From contig CAWAZY010000001.1 in assembly GCA_963786675.1 (NCBI GenBank), positions 410,187-474,186 of the forward strand: 64,000 nt of DNA, in the 5' to 3' direction. The stretch's first letter is position 1, and every line of letters starts with the position of its first letter. Shown piece after piece: positions 45,804 to 55,222 of the stretch. Source of the DNA: JAGVSR01 sp963786675 (GTDB taxonomy: Bacteria > Pseudomonadota > Alphaproteobacteria > Rhizobiales > Hyphomicrobiaceae). Under the pieces are notes generated by a model. The model was not told the DNA's origin and ran no database searches. It was given only the letters and a program-made list of their open reading frames with translations. A program made the position numbers and the translations under genes.

Positions 45804-45875
45804 GCCCACGTGGTGGCCTTGCCGGCGGCGGCGGGCCCACGTGTCGCGGGCAGAAAAGGTTTACGCGCCCAAGTG
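45804..45875. repeat. Three phased GCCCAcGTG repeats upstream of pabBC
   Basis: GCCCACGTG occurs at 45804 and 45835, and GCCCAAGTG at 45867, all in the same direction. The spacings of 31 and 32 bp are close to three turns of DNA, so the sites would lie on one face. They stand in the 380-bp gap between pabBC and the initiator tRNA. Confidence 0.55.
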
Positions 45876-45917
45876 GTGCTTCACAGACGTGAAAAACATG
45901 CTATAGAGCCCGGACTG

Positions 45918-45939
45918 GCCGCCCGATTGGGCGGCTTTT
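45918..45939 (+). terminator. Intrinsic terminator before the initiator tRNA gene
   Basis: GCCGCCC-GATT-GGGCGGC followed by TTTT on the plus strand. No plus-strand gene is recognised just before it; it may end a short unannotated RNA or simply insulate the tRNA gene. Confidence 0.75.
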
Positions 45940-46030
45940 GCATCGGTTGGTGCTGATCGGGGCCCAACGGATTTCCGGACATTCCAGGTCTTCTCAGAGA
46001 TCAAGGTCCAGTCCGGTCCGACGTCGGTGA

Positions 46031-46100
<70 letters not shown>

Positions 46101-46107
<7 letters not shown>

Positions 46108-46133
46108 ACCCGCAACCACCGAGACTTGAATTC
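46101..46133 (+). repeat. 33-bp direct repeat, left copy (tRNA 3' end)
   Basis: Begins in the tRNA 3' end (GCAACCA) and runs into CCGAGACTTGAATTC. It is identical over 33 bp to 50991-51023. Beyond the 33 bp the two sites remain recognisably similar for about 45 bp (GTAAC, TGAAATC, GCAGC), so they are old relatives with one highly conserved core. Confidence 0.9.
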
Positions 46134-46324
46134 AAAGCAACGGTAACTGACTGAAATCACTGGTGGCAGCAATGTCCCCTCGGTCGGGCACCAGATCCTT
46201 GAACAGCGGCGATCCGAGTAACACCGGACGTTCGCTTCGACACGTTAAACGTAGCAATTGACCCGAAGCAGACCTGACGGCTCTCTTAGAAAGCAGACGT
46301 TTTAACGTGCAGGTTGCCCCCGCA

Positions 46325-49300
46325 TTATTGGAGGCGGGCCAGGGCATCCACTGGCACATAGCCAAGCTTTTGGCCGTCACGAGCTATGATAACCCAAGGA
46401 CCAGTGAATTCTACTGCTCTCACCTGAGTGCCCGCTACGATTTGTCGTGCCCCCGGAGCGTCAACCGATGGCTTCTCTCGAATCAATTCGGCGCGGATCA
46501 GCACGTGCGTCGGCTCCTTGGGAATTTCTGGCCCTTCGCTACTGGCCACTAAGACCGGCTGACGGATGCCAATCGGGAAGTCATTGCCCGACAGCTTCCG
46601 CACAGGCTTCTGGAAAACACCCCAGACGCTTTGAGTGATCGCCGGCACATGCTCGTCCACGTAGTCGGCAAGCATGCCGACCTTCACACTTTCGTCCCTG
46701 GAATTCTCATTCTTCTTGGTCATGGCATCGAGCAGCGCGTACGTTAGGACACCGTGCCCTTTGTATCCCTCAATGGCGGACTGGGTACCGCCGGTGGCGG
46801 CAATCAGGTTTTGGCCGGTGGCGTGCTGAAGTTGATCCATCGCCGTCTGTCGCGCGCTGCTGACGCCTCGTATCAGTCCGGCGGCGGCGCCGCTTTCGCA
46901 TGTATCGAGGATGAGCAACGTCTTTTGCACATGGCCAATTTTTGCGAGCCACTCCTGCCACAGGTCCTGGCTCGATTCCGTTCTGGTAGGTTTCCCCAGA
47001 AGAAAAATCGAGGTTTGCAGGATAGTAATAATAGCGACCTTCGACAGATCTGCCATGACCACTAAGGAAAAGCACGAATACATCGTTGGGCCGAGCTGCG
47101 GATCTGATCTTGTCGAAGGCTCCGCTGACATTCTCTGGCGTAACCTGCTCATCGAGCAATATTGTCACCGAAACATCTGAAAAAAGACTTCTGCCCACCA
47201 ACTTCATCGCATTGGCGAAATCTCTTGCGTCCTTAGCGGCGTACTTGAGCTGATAGCCATCCATTCGGTAATTGTCGACGCCTACGGCAAGCACGTGCAT
47301 GCGCGGCCGCTCTGTGGTTGTGACACCGAACTTGTCTACGGTAATACTCAGTGGAGCAGAGGCAAGAAGTCCCGCACCATTATAAGCCGTCACGTCGATC
47401 ATGTTGCTCTGGCCAGGATCGACAATGAGTGTCTCCGTTACGGTTACGGTAGCTAGAGGCTGCGCCGCCAACCCTTTTAGCTCCAATGGGAATGGCCGGC
47501 CTTGGGTTAGGTTGCCCGACCGCCAGACGAGTTTGTCCCCTACTCCTCCGCCAGTGCCAACGATCCGCACCGTCAAGCGCACGCTTCCCCCGGCTACTTC
47601 AGTCTTCCTTTCGACAAGTTCGATGTGCGGCGGCGGTCCTAAGTCCAAAATGCGCTCAAGGTTGACCTTCTGATCCCTATATCTACCTTCAGGATCGTGC
47701 TTCAAAGCCTCTTCCACCAAGTCTGGGCGGTAGAGATGGTCGAAGACTTGGCCAACAGGAGTGGCCTCGAAGCCGCGAACAATACGAACCATTTTCGCCC
47801 CGTCATGCGAGGCTGCAAAAAACCCCTTGGGAAGGGTCACGGTCAACCATTCCCCATTCTGACCCGCAATCGAGGTGGCAAGAAGTTCGCCAGTCGTGGC
47901 ATTCCAAACCCTGATCGTTGTGTCCCAAGAGCCAGAAATGATTCGACGGGCATCTTGCGAAAACGCCACTGAGCTGAATTCTGCCCGAATGCCCTTCAAA
48001 TTTGTGGGTCAGTTGCCCCGTGACAGCATCCCAAAGGGTCATTGTATTACTGTCGCCCCCTGCGAGCACGAAGGCCCCATCGGGAGAAAATGCAACTGAA
48101 TAGAAAAAATCGAACGAATCTCCTTGGAAGGTACGTAATAGCCGTCCAGTCGTGGCGTCCCACAGCTTCACGGAGTCAGCCGCCGATAGCATGAAGTTGC
48201 CGTCACGCGAAAAGGCGACGGCGTTTATGACTTTACCAACTTCGGTAGTGTGCAGAAGCTCACCTGTGGCGGCGTCCCACATCTTCATCGTACTGTCGAC
48301 GCCTGCCAGTACTCGGGTACCGTCAGTCGAAAACGTCACTGAATCGATCGTTTTATATTGTGAATTGTCTTCGAAATCGCGCAGGAGTTGCCCGCTAGCA
48401 GCGTCCCATAATTTAATCGATCCATCTCGGCTGCCTGAAAGAACGTGAGTGCCGTGGGGCGAAAATGCTACCGATTGCACTACAAATTTGTGCCCCTCGA
48501 AGGTATGCAATAGCCTGCCCCGTTTTCGGGTCCCATAGCTTGACGGAATTGTCATAGCTCCCTGATACCATTCGCGCACCATCGGCCGAGAAAGCGACTG
48601 CAGAAACCTCGTCAGAATGCCCGCTAAGAGTATGCAAGAGCTGCCCGGTGGTAGAATCCCACAGCTTTGCGGTATTGTCTTTGCCGCCTGAAAGGATGCG
48701 GGTACCGTCGCGCGACAGCGCGATCGAATGGACCGGGGCGGATAGGCCTTGACCTTCGAAGGAACGCACCAGCCGGCCGGTGGCTACGTCCACTATTTTC
48801 ACTGAGTTGCCCCAGTTGCCTAAGATGCTGCTGTCATCTGGGCTAAATGCGACCGAAATTGCTGATCGGCGCACATCACGATTTGTGTCGAAGGTTCGCA
48901 AAAGCTTACCACTCTCAGCGTCCCAAAGCTTTATCCTCATGTCCCAGCTCCCGGAGAGCACCCGGGATCCATTGGACGAAAATGCAACGGACGACACATC
49001 CTTTGAGTGCCCTTTGAATGTACGTAAGAGTTGGCCAGTGCCTGCAACCCAAAGCTTCACCTCGTTAGCACCGTCACCCGAGAGCACCCGAGTGCCGTTT
49101 GGCGAAAACGAAACGCAAGTGACACCTCCCGAATGTCCCTTAAAGGTTCGCAGAAGCCGCGCGGTTGACGTATCCCAGAGATTGACTGTGCCGTCGGAAC
49201 TGCCCGATACAATCCGCAGTCCATCGGGCGAGAACGCTACTGACGTGACATCGTCGGAATGCCCAATAAAACTTCGCTGGAGCTGACCCGTAGCCGCATC

Positions 49301-49782
49301 CCAAAGCTTTATCGCCTCATTATCTCCACCGGAGACTATCTGCGTGCCGTTGGGCGAGAATGCCACAGAATATACTTGGCTAGTATGTCCCTCAATAGTG
49401 CGCAGGAGTTGTCCCGTAGCCGGGTCCCAAAGGATGATGGTATTGTCAAGGCTCGCGGATACAGCACGGGCGCCATCGGCCGAGAATGCCACTGATGTAA
49501 TCCCCTCGGAGTGCCCAATAAAATTTCGCAGGAGCTGACCAGATTGAAAGTCCCACAGCTTGACGGTTCTGTCTTCCTCCCGCCCGTCAGAACACGATCG
49601 CCCTCGGGCGAGATGGCCATGGAAATAATTACGTTTGCGTGGGGAATTTGAGGAACAATCTCGACCGTGAATTTATCTTTCGCTGCTGCGCTTCCACATC
49701 CCAGCAGCAATCCCGCAATTAGTAGAAACAGCCGCATTGCTGGACTGTCGAATGAGATGGACCCGAACATTTCCATTTCCAA
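46325..49782 (-). pseudogene. Periplasmic WD40-repeat caspase-like protease, broken in four places
   Basis: One long gene read in five consecutive frames. It begins with a signal peptide having a lipobox-like end (LFLLIAGLLLGCGS). About 14 WD40 repeats follow, each with a VAFSPDG-like and a LWD-like motif, enough for two seven-bladed propellers. A caspase (C14) domain comes next: MHVLAVGVDNYRMDGYQLKY, the catalytic His in VLFLSGHGRS and the catalytic Cys in LLILDTCESGAA. An SH3-like domain ends the protein (GTQVRAVEFTGPWVII). Frame changes are near 49580, 48515, 47988 and 46980; the motifs continue across each. Total length would be about 1140 residues. It follows the trypsin gene by 31 bp on the same strand. 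Confidence 0.8.
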
Positions 49783-49813
49783 TCCTGCCTAGAAAGATCA
49801 AAATGCAGCCCGA

Positions 49814-50617
49814 TCAGTTTCCGTGTTGACCTATCACCCTTCCGATCCAATCATTGTATTTCGTTATGCGAGTATAGATCCCGTACCTGAGCTTGCGTGC
49901 GCAGCCCTCCCCCCATGACACAACTCCTACAAGGATTGGCCCATCAGGTGTGCGCCAGACGAGCGGGCCACCGCTATCGCCTTGACAGCTATCAACACCG
50001 CCATCGCGGTAACCCGCGCATATCATGCCGGGCTTGATCGCACCGTTATATGCGTCAGGGGTGTTGCAAGTGGCGTTCTCTGCGTATGGCACTGTCGCCT
50101 TCATCAATATGCGAGAGGCGTCGCCCCCCTCGGAGGTGGCACCCCAACCGGTCACCTCGAGGGGCTGTCCGGCCGATAGGTTCTGACGAGCAATCGCGAG
50201 TGGGATGATCGTTCCTTCGGGCAATGCTCGCAGCTTGACGAGCGCAAGATCGTTCTCATGCGTCTTCGTGTCATAATCTTCGTGAATCACGACCCCCTCG
50301 ACATTGGACCAAACGCCGGTTGTGACGTAGTTGGTGACGCCCGCCTTCACCTTGACTTCTCCCGGATTTGTTGTGCGCTGGAAACAATGCGCGGCGGTGA
50401 GCACCCAGCGATCGGCGATGATCGAGCCGCCGCAAAGGTACGACTTGCCCTTGATCTTGACGTCAAGTGCGACCTGCCACGGGTGCTGCTTGATGTCAGT
50501 CTTCTCGCCACCAACGATGCGCCGCCCGAATGGCGTGACGACTTCCTGTGCAGCAATGGGAGTCGCCGCCAACAGTACGCTCAATATCGCAATGCCTACG
50601 CGAAGTACGTGGTGCAC
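49814..50617 (-). CDS. Secreted trypsin-like serine protease (S1A), zymogen type
   Basis: A 267-residue protein. A GTG at 50617 is preceded by AGGAGG at 7 bases, giving a clear signal peptide (VGIAILSVLLAATPIAAQ). A short propeptide ends in GRR before IVGGEK, the classical activation site. The catalytic triad is complete: His in LTAAHC, Asp in ENDLALVKL, Ser in CQGDSGGPL. Asp is present at the position before SCQGDSGG and glycines at the pocket (VSWGEGC, YGIYT), so Arg/Lys specificity is expected. Six or more cysteines can form the usual disulfides. It is the first gene of a pair with the WD40-caspase gene; S1A proteases are uncommon in alphaproteobacteria. Confidence 0.93.
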   Translation of the reverse strand: MHHVLRVGIAILSVLLAATPIAAQEVVTPFGRRIVGGEKTDIKQHPWQVALDVKIKGKSYLCGGSIIADRWVLTAAHCFQRTTNPGEVKVKAGVTNYVTTGVWSNVEGVVIHEDYDTKTHENDLALVKLRALPEGTIIPLAIARQNLSAGQPLEVTGWGATSEGGDASRILMKATVPYAENATCNTPDAYNGAIKPGMICAGYRDGGVDSCQGDSGGPLVWRTPDGPILVGVVSWGEGCARKLRYGIYTRITKYNDWIGRVIGQHGN

Positions 50618-50990
50618 GACGCATCCCTCCTGAACCGACAGCCTATGGTTGGGGTGAGTAGGATCGCGTTGCTGCCGATGTTCCATGACTCAGATCAACA
50701 CTGTGGCAGGGGTTCAATCGCGAGTGGGCAGACTTGAACGAGAGCAATTCGGCAGCTAACAACGCGAAGTTGGCGCCTGATTGTCCGGTTTGGAGGGCCA
50801 GAAGAAGCGCCAGAAATGTTCGAAAGTGGCCCGAAGCAGCCTCTAGTCCAATGTCGGGTCAGAGGGTGAGAACCGACATGGCGTCTAACGGCGGGCCTCG
50901 GTTGCTCGATAAGCATCTGAGACGATGACGTTTTCTAAATGCCGGCGCCCTCAAACTTTGCATTTCAAGTCTCGGTAGCATCGGGCCCCG
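50618..50990. other. Gene-poor stretch upstream of the trypsin gene
   Basis: About 370 bp with no convincing gene. The trypsin-caspase promoter should lie here. TTCAAGTCTCGGT at 50964-50976 is the exact inverse of ACCGAGACTTGAA in the right direct repeat, so the right border can form an inverted repeat. Confidence 0.5.
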
Positions 50991-51023
50991 GCAACCAACC
51001 CGCAACCACCGAGACTTGAATTC
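50991..51023 (+). repeat. 33-bp direct repeat, right copy
   Basis: Identical to 46101-46133. The sequence to its left (GGGCCCCG) differs from the tRNA body, so the repeat begins at the GCAACCA of the tRNA end. An inverted 13-bp copy of part of it lies 31 bp to the left. Confidence 0.9.
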
Positions 51024-51719
51024 GCAAAGAATGTAACCGATTGAAATCGTTCACCGCAGCGATGCGTCGGGCGCTAGGCTCGAAAACCTCGGCTGTATGA
51101 GTAAGAACGGACGTTCGCTCCGCAGCTTCACATTGCGCAAGTGCCCCCCCAACCGAGTCTGTTTGAACGTCTCGATGTCGGCAACCGAGCTACTTGCGGT
51201 CAGACAATCCCTCATGAGCGCTGCTGGGGGGAGACCGGACCTACTGAGCGCGGTTGGCGAAGCTCACTTGTGACCCAATGCAGACCTCAGGAAATCCGGA
51301 GTGGGCGGCGCATCATCGTACGCCGCTCAGAATGTGTTATCGTAGCAATCTAAGTTGGAATGCCACTGACTTAGCCCCTTAGCCTCGACGGAAATCTGGA
51401 AGACAGCGGACATAGCCGGTGCGATCCAATCGAAGTCGGCGCTCGGCAATCACGGCGGCGAGAGCAGGATATTCATCGTCACCTTCAGGTCCCGCGCCGC
51501 CGACACACCAGCATGTAGAATCACCCGCTCTCCAAGCGAGCTGGTGCGGTTTCCGCTTCCCCGACCACGTCAACTGCTTCGCGGACCGGTCGTCGGCGCA
51601 ACGCGCCACGTCGATCGGCTTCGTCTACCGCCGTGGACATCGGTCATCGATGTTCGACAACAACTAGATCGTCGAATTGAAGAAGCCCGCCTGCCCCAAA
51701 GGCGCCGCCGAGCGCGCAC
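51024..51719. other. Gene-poor stretch right of the repeat
   Basis: About 700 bp without a gene that I can support. The first 60 bp still resemble the sequence after the tRNA, and GGACGTTCGCT (51109) and CCAATGCAGACCT (51274) recur in similar form after the tRNA at 46228 and 46261. It may be old duplicated DNA. Confidence 0.45.
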
Positions 51720-52142
51720 TTACCAGATGCACGCAGCGAGGGCTTCGTCCTCATCCACGCGCTCAATTTCCGCGCCGAGGAAGTCGCCGCGCGACACGAT
51801 GCCGAAGATGCGGCCATTCTCCACTACGGGCAGATGCCGAAATCCGCTATCAGACATGACCCGCAGCGCGTCGATGGCCCGCGAGCGCGGCGTTATCGTC
51901 ACGGGAGATCGCGTCATCACGCACGACAGCGGTGTCCGGACTGAATCGCAACACTGAGATAGTGCGCGCACCGCATCGCGCCCGGTGAAGATGCCGGCGA
52001 GCTGGCGGCCGTCGTCGATCACGAGAACGGATCCTGTTCGCTTCCGGCACATCGCCGCGCACGCCGCCTGCACCGTGTCGTCCTCATTCATGACGAGAGG
52101 GTCTTGATCGCGGATGATGCTGAGGAGCTGGCGGTTTGTCAT
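51720..52142 (-). CDS. CBS-domain protein
   Basis: A 140-residue protein made of two CBS domains: VMNEDDTVQAACAAMCRK with GSVLVIDDGRQLAGIFTGRD, and VMTRSPVTITPRSRAIDALR with HLPVVENGRIFGIVSRGDF. Such proteins bind adenine nucleotides and sense energy state or act as small regulators. The start at 52142 (MTNRQLLSII) is preferred over a longer frame; GGGAG lies 11 bases upstream. Divergent from phaC; the region between them contains an FNR/FixK-like box. Confidence 0.87.
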   Translation of the reverse strand: MTNRQLLSIIRDQDPLVMNEDDTVQAACAAMCRKRTGSVLVIDDGRQLAGIFTGRDAVRALSQCCDSVRTPLSCVMTRSPVTITPRSRAIDALRVMSDSGFRHLPVVENGRIFGIVSRGDFLGAEIERVDEDEALAACIW

Positions 52143-52262
52143 GGCCCGATGGTCTCCCGTTTTTATTGTTTGGGAGCGCCCACTGCATGGCCTGGAGAGC
52201 GGGCGGCCACGGCCGAGCGCGCCTATAAATTCGTAAACTATACCCACGGTGAGGGGTTGCGC

Positions 52263-52276
52263 TTGATTCAACTCAA
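52263..52276. promoter_or_regulatory. FNR/FixK-like box upstream of phaC
   Basis: TTGATTCAACTCAA compares with TTGAT-N4-ATCAA with one mismatch. It stands 90 bp before the phaC start and between the divergent CBS gene and phaC. The match is by eye. Confidence 0.5.
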
Positions 52277-52366
52277 TCCGCAGGGCGCGCGCGGCCGGGT
52301 ATGGTGCCGGGTATTCAATTGTGAAATCGACGCAATCCTCCCATCATGGGAAAGGAGTTCGCTCAT

Positions 52367-54301
52367 ATGGTCCGCCCCGAAATCGTGCCATTGAGACCTG
52401 TATCCGACGACGACCTCTCCGTTCCATCGGACGTCGCCGAGTTGGAACTTCCCCTTGATCTTCCCCGTACGTCCGCGCCGGTCTCGCCGGTGGATGTGCA
52501 AGTCGCCCCGGCGCTACCCCGCGCTGCGGTCTGGCAGCGCCGCGAACCCTCCCTAGCCGAACGCAACTCCTATTCCTCCACGGCCTTGGCGGAACTCCTC
52601 GACCGCGCCACCCACGCCTCGATCGCGAAGTTGACGTTAGGCCTGTCGCCCAGCTCCCTCATCGGTGCCTATCTCGATTGGGCGACGCATCTGGCGGCAT
52701 CTCCCGGCAAGCGGCTTCAACTTGCCGAGAAATGGTGGCGCAAGTGGATGCGCTTGCAGCAGTTCGCGGCCCGCTGCGTCTTCGAGCCGCCCGGCATCGC
52801 GCCCTGCGTCGAGCCGTTGCCCCAAGACAAGCGCTTCGCGTCTCCGGCGTGGGGCAAGTGGCCCTTTAGCATATATGCCCAATCGCATCTGCTGGCCCAG
52901 CAGTGGTGGCACGTGGCGACGACCGGCGTGCCCGGCGTTTCGATCCAGAATCAGCGCATGCTTGAATTCACCGCCCGCCAAGTACTCGACGTGTTTGCAC
53001 CGTCGAACTTTATCATGACGAACCCCGACGTTCTTGACCGGACTCTGCGCGAGAATGGCCGCAATCTCGTACGCGGGTGGCAGCATTTTGCGGAAGACTG
53101 GGATCGTCTTCAGGGCGGCCGACCGCCCGTCGGCGCGGAGGCCTACGCGCCGGGCCGGGATGTCGCCATCACAACTGGCAAAGTCGTGCTGCGTAACGAA
53201 CTCGTCGAGCTCATCCAGTATTCGCCATCGACAGGGCAGGTTCATACCGAGCCGATACTCGTGGTGCCGGCCTGGATCATGAAATACTATATTCTCGACC
53301 TGTCGCCGCAGAACTCGCTCATCAAGTATCTCGTCGACAGCGGTTACACGGTCTTTGCGATTTCATGGAAGAATCCTGGGCCAGACCGGCGCGACACCTC
53401 GCTCGACGACTACCGCCGTCTTGGCATCATGGCCGCCGTCGACGCCATTTCAGCCATTGTGCCCGACACCAAGATCCACGGTGCGGGCTACTGTCTGGGC
53501 GGCACACTCTTGGCGATCGCCGCCGCAGCCCTGGCACGCAACGGCGCCTCACCCTTCGCCAGCTTTTCATTCCTCGCCGCCCAAATCGATTTCACCGAGC
53601 CCGGCGAATTGCAGCTCTTCATCAACGAGAGCCAGTTACGGTTTCTCGAGGATATGATGTGGGAGCAGGGCTTTCTCGACGCCAAGCAGATGGCGGGCGC
53701 GTTCCAACTTCTGCGCTCCAACGATCTCATCTGGTCACGCGTGATGCGCGAGTATCTCCTTGGCGAACGCACGCCAATGACGGATATGATGGCCTGGAAC
53801 GCCGATTCCACGCGCTTGCCGTACCGCATGCACTCAGAGTACCTGCGGCGGCTCTACCTCGACAACGACCTCGCCGAAGGCCGGTTCAAGGTGGATGGCC
53901 GGCCGATCACCATCCCCGACATCCGCCAGCCACTGTTTTGTGTCGGAACGCTGAGTGACCACGTCGCGCCTTGGCGCTCGGTCTACAAATGGACACAGCT
54001 TGCCGACACGGAGGTCACTTTCGCGCTGACGACGGGCGGCCACAACGCCGGCATCATCTCCGAACCGGGCCATGCCAACCGCAGTTTCCGCATTGCGACC
54101 CATCACGAGGCCGACATGCATATTGACGCGGAAACGTGGATGGCAGAGGCCCCGGTGCGTGAAGGCTCTTGGTGGCCGGCATGGGTCGAATGGCTCGCCG
54201 CACGGTCTGGACAGCCGGTGCCGCCGCCGCCTATGGGATCGCCCGCGCGCGGCTACGCACCTGTCTGCGACGCGCCTGGGCAATACGTGCTCGAAGCGTG
54301 A
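52367..54301 (+). CDS. phaC: Poly(3-hydroxyalkanoate) synthase
   Basis: A 644-residue PHA synthase that polymerises hydroxyacyl-CoA. AAAGGAG lies 9 bases before the ATG at 52367, which is preferred over an ATG seven codons earlier. The lipase-box-like nucleophile is GYCLGGTL (cysteine in place of serine), the catalytic Asp is in GTLSDHVAPW, and the His in TTGGHNAGI. The N-terminal part has the usual SNFIMTNPDVL, GWQHFAEDW and PILVVPAWIMKYYILDL. It belongs to the class I type by length. No phaA, phaB or phasin is adjacent. The FNR-like box upstream suggests low-oxygen control. Confidence 0.94.
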   Translation: MVRPEIVPLRPVSDDDLSVPSDVAELELPLDLPRTSAPVSPVDVQVAPALPRAAVWQRREPSLAERNSYSSTALAELLDRATHASIAKLTLGLSPSSLIGAYLDWATHLAASPGKRLQLAEKWWRKWMRLQQFAARCVFEPPGIAPCVEPLPQDKRFASPAWGKWPFSIYAQSHLLAQQWWHVATTGVPGVSIQNQRMLEFTARQVLDVFAPSNFIMTNPDVLDRTLRENGRNLVRGWQHFAEDWDRLQGGRPPVGAEAYAPGRDVAITTGKVVLRNELVELIQYSPSTGQVHTEPILVVPAWIMKYYILDLSPQNSLIKYLVDSGYTVFAISWKNPGPDRRDTSLDDYRRLGIMAAVDAISAIVPDTKIHGAGYCLGGTLLAIAAAALARNGASPFASFSFLAAQIDFTEPGELQLFINESQLRFLEDMMWEQGFLDAKQMAGAFQLLRSNDLIWSRVMREYLLGERTPMTDMMAWNADSTRLPYRMHSEYLRRLYLDNDLAEGRFKVDGRPITIPDIRQPLFCVGTLSDHVAPWRSVYKWTQLADTEVTFALTTGGHNAGIISEPGHANRSFRIATHHEADMHIDAETWMAEAPVREGSWWPAWVEWLAARSGQPVPPPPMGSPARGYAPVCDAPGQYVLEA

Positions 54302-54589
54302 AGGCCGCGCGCCGCCGCGCGCGCGGTCATCGACATTACGGCTTGGATCAACAAAGCCTGGATGACCTCCTTAGTCGACTTGCCTTTGCGTGCCACGCCC
54401 GTGCCTGCGGTCGAGAGTTTGAAAATGGCACGACCAGAAATTTGCAAAGTGGGCGCAGGGTGCCCATGTGATCGGTGGTGCATATGCTGATGGCGCCGGT
54501 GCAGTTGAGACACACTTGGCAGCTTTAACCGTGCCTGCGCGATTGTCCGATCTTCGGATGACCGAAGCGGTTTTGAATCGGAGCAACCA

Positions 54590-54715
54590 ATGAACAACAG
54601 CGAAATGGGCTATGGAATGGGTTTTGGTATGGGCCTTGGGGGGATCTTCGGCCTTCTTGTCATTGTGCTCGTTGTTCTGTCCATCGCTGCACTGATCAAG
54701 TATCTCGGCAAGTGA
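54590..54715 (+). CDS. Small glycine-rich membrane protein
   Basis: A 41-residue protein with a Gly/Met-rich start (MGYGMGFGMGLGG) and one transmembrane helix (LLVIVLVVLSIAALI). CGGAG lies 7 bases before the ATG. It is followed 12 bp later by a DUF302 gene, with which it probably forms an operon. Small membrane proteins of this kind often lie next to DUF302 or copper-handling genes; no function is known. Confidence 0.75.
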   Translation: MNNSEMGYGMGFGMGLGGIFGLLVIVLVVLSIAALIKYLGK

Positions 54716-54727
54716 GGGAGTTCGGGA

Positions 54728-55114
54728 ATGTCTTACACGATTGACCGCATGATCTCTGGTGCGAGCCTTGATGAAGTTGACGCGCGTACCCGCGCGGCGC
54801 TTGCCGAAAACGGATTTGGTATACTGACAGAAATTGACGTCAAGGCGACGATGAAGAAGAAGCTCGACGTTGAGATGCCGGCTTACCGTATCCTCGGCGC
54901 TTGCAATCCGAAGATGGCGCACCAGGCTATCGGGATCGAGCCGCGCGTCGGAGCGATGTTGCCGTGTAATGTTATTCTGCGAGAGGTTGCGGGCGGGGTC
55001 GAGGTCAGTGCAATCGATCCCGTTGCGTCGATGCAGTCTATCGACAATGCCGAGTTGAAGTCGGTTGCCGGGGAAGTTCGCAAACTTCTGTCGATTGCTG
55101 TCGCAGCGATCTGA
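54728..55114 (+). CDS. DUF302 protein
   Basis: A 128-residue cytoplasmic protein typical of DUF302: FGILTEIDVKATMKKKLDVE, AYRILGACNPKMAHQAI, RVGAMLPCNVILREV and a final VRKLL helix. The fold is small alpha/beta. Members are widespread near metal and anaerobic-respiration genes, and the two cysteines (GACNP, LPCNV) are conserved; the role is unproven. GGGAG lies 7 bases before the ATG. Confidence 0.92.
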   Translation: MSYTIDRMISGASLDEVDARTRAALAENGFGILTEIDVKATMKKKLDVEMPAYRILGACNPKMAHQAIGIEPRVGAMLPCNVILREVAGGVEVSAIDPVASMQSIDNAELKSVAGEVRKLLSIAVAAI

Positions 55115-55222
55115 GGTGGGTGGTGGCGAGACTTAGTAAGGACGATCCGTCTGAAGTCCTCCCCGTTCAGAATTATTAGCGACCACTGTCAAAAAATGCC
55201 AGTAAATGCCAAGGCACACCAA

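Noticed and set aside
46325..49782. Programmed frameshifting in the WD40-caspase gene
   Set aside because: Four shifts of both directions at sites without a common slippery motif or stimulating structure make a programme unlikely.
51379..51609. 76-codon minus-strand frame in the gap before the CBS gene
   Set aside because: No ribosome binding site, no recognisable domain, and similar spurious frames are common in this base composition.
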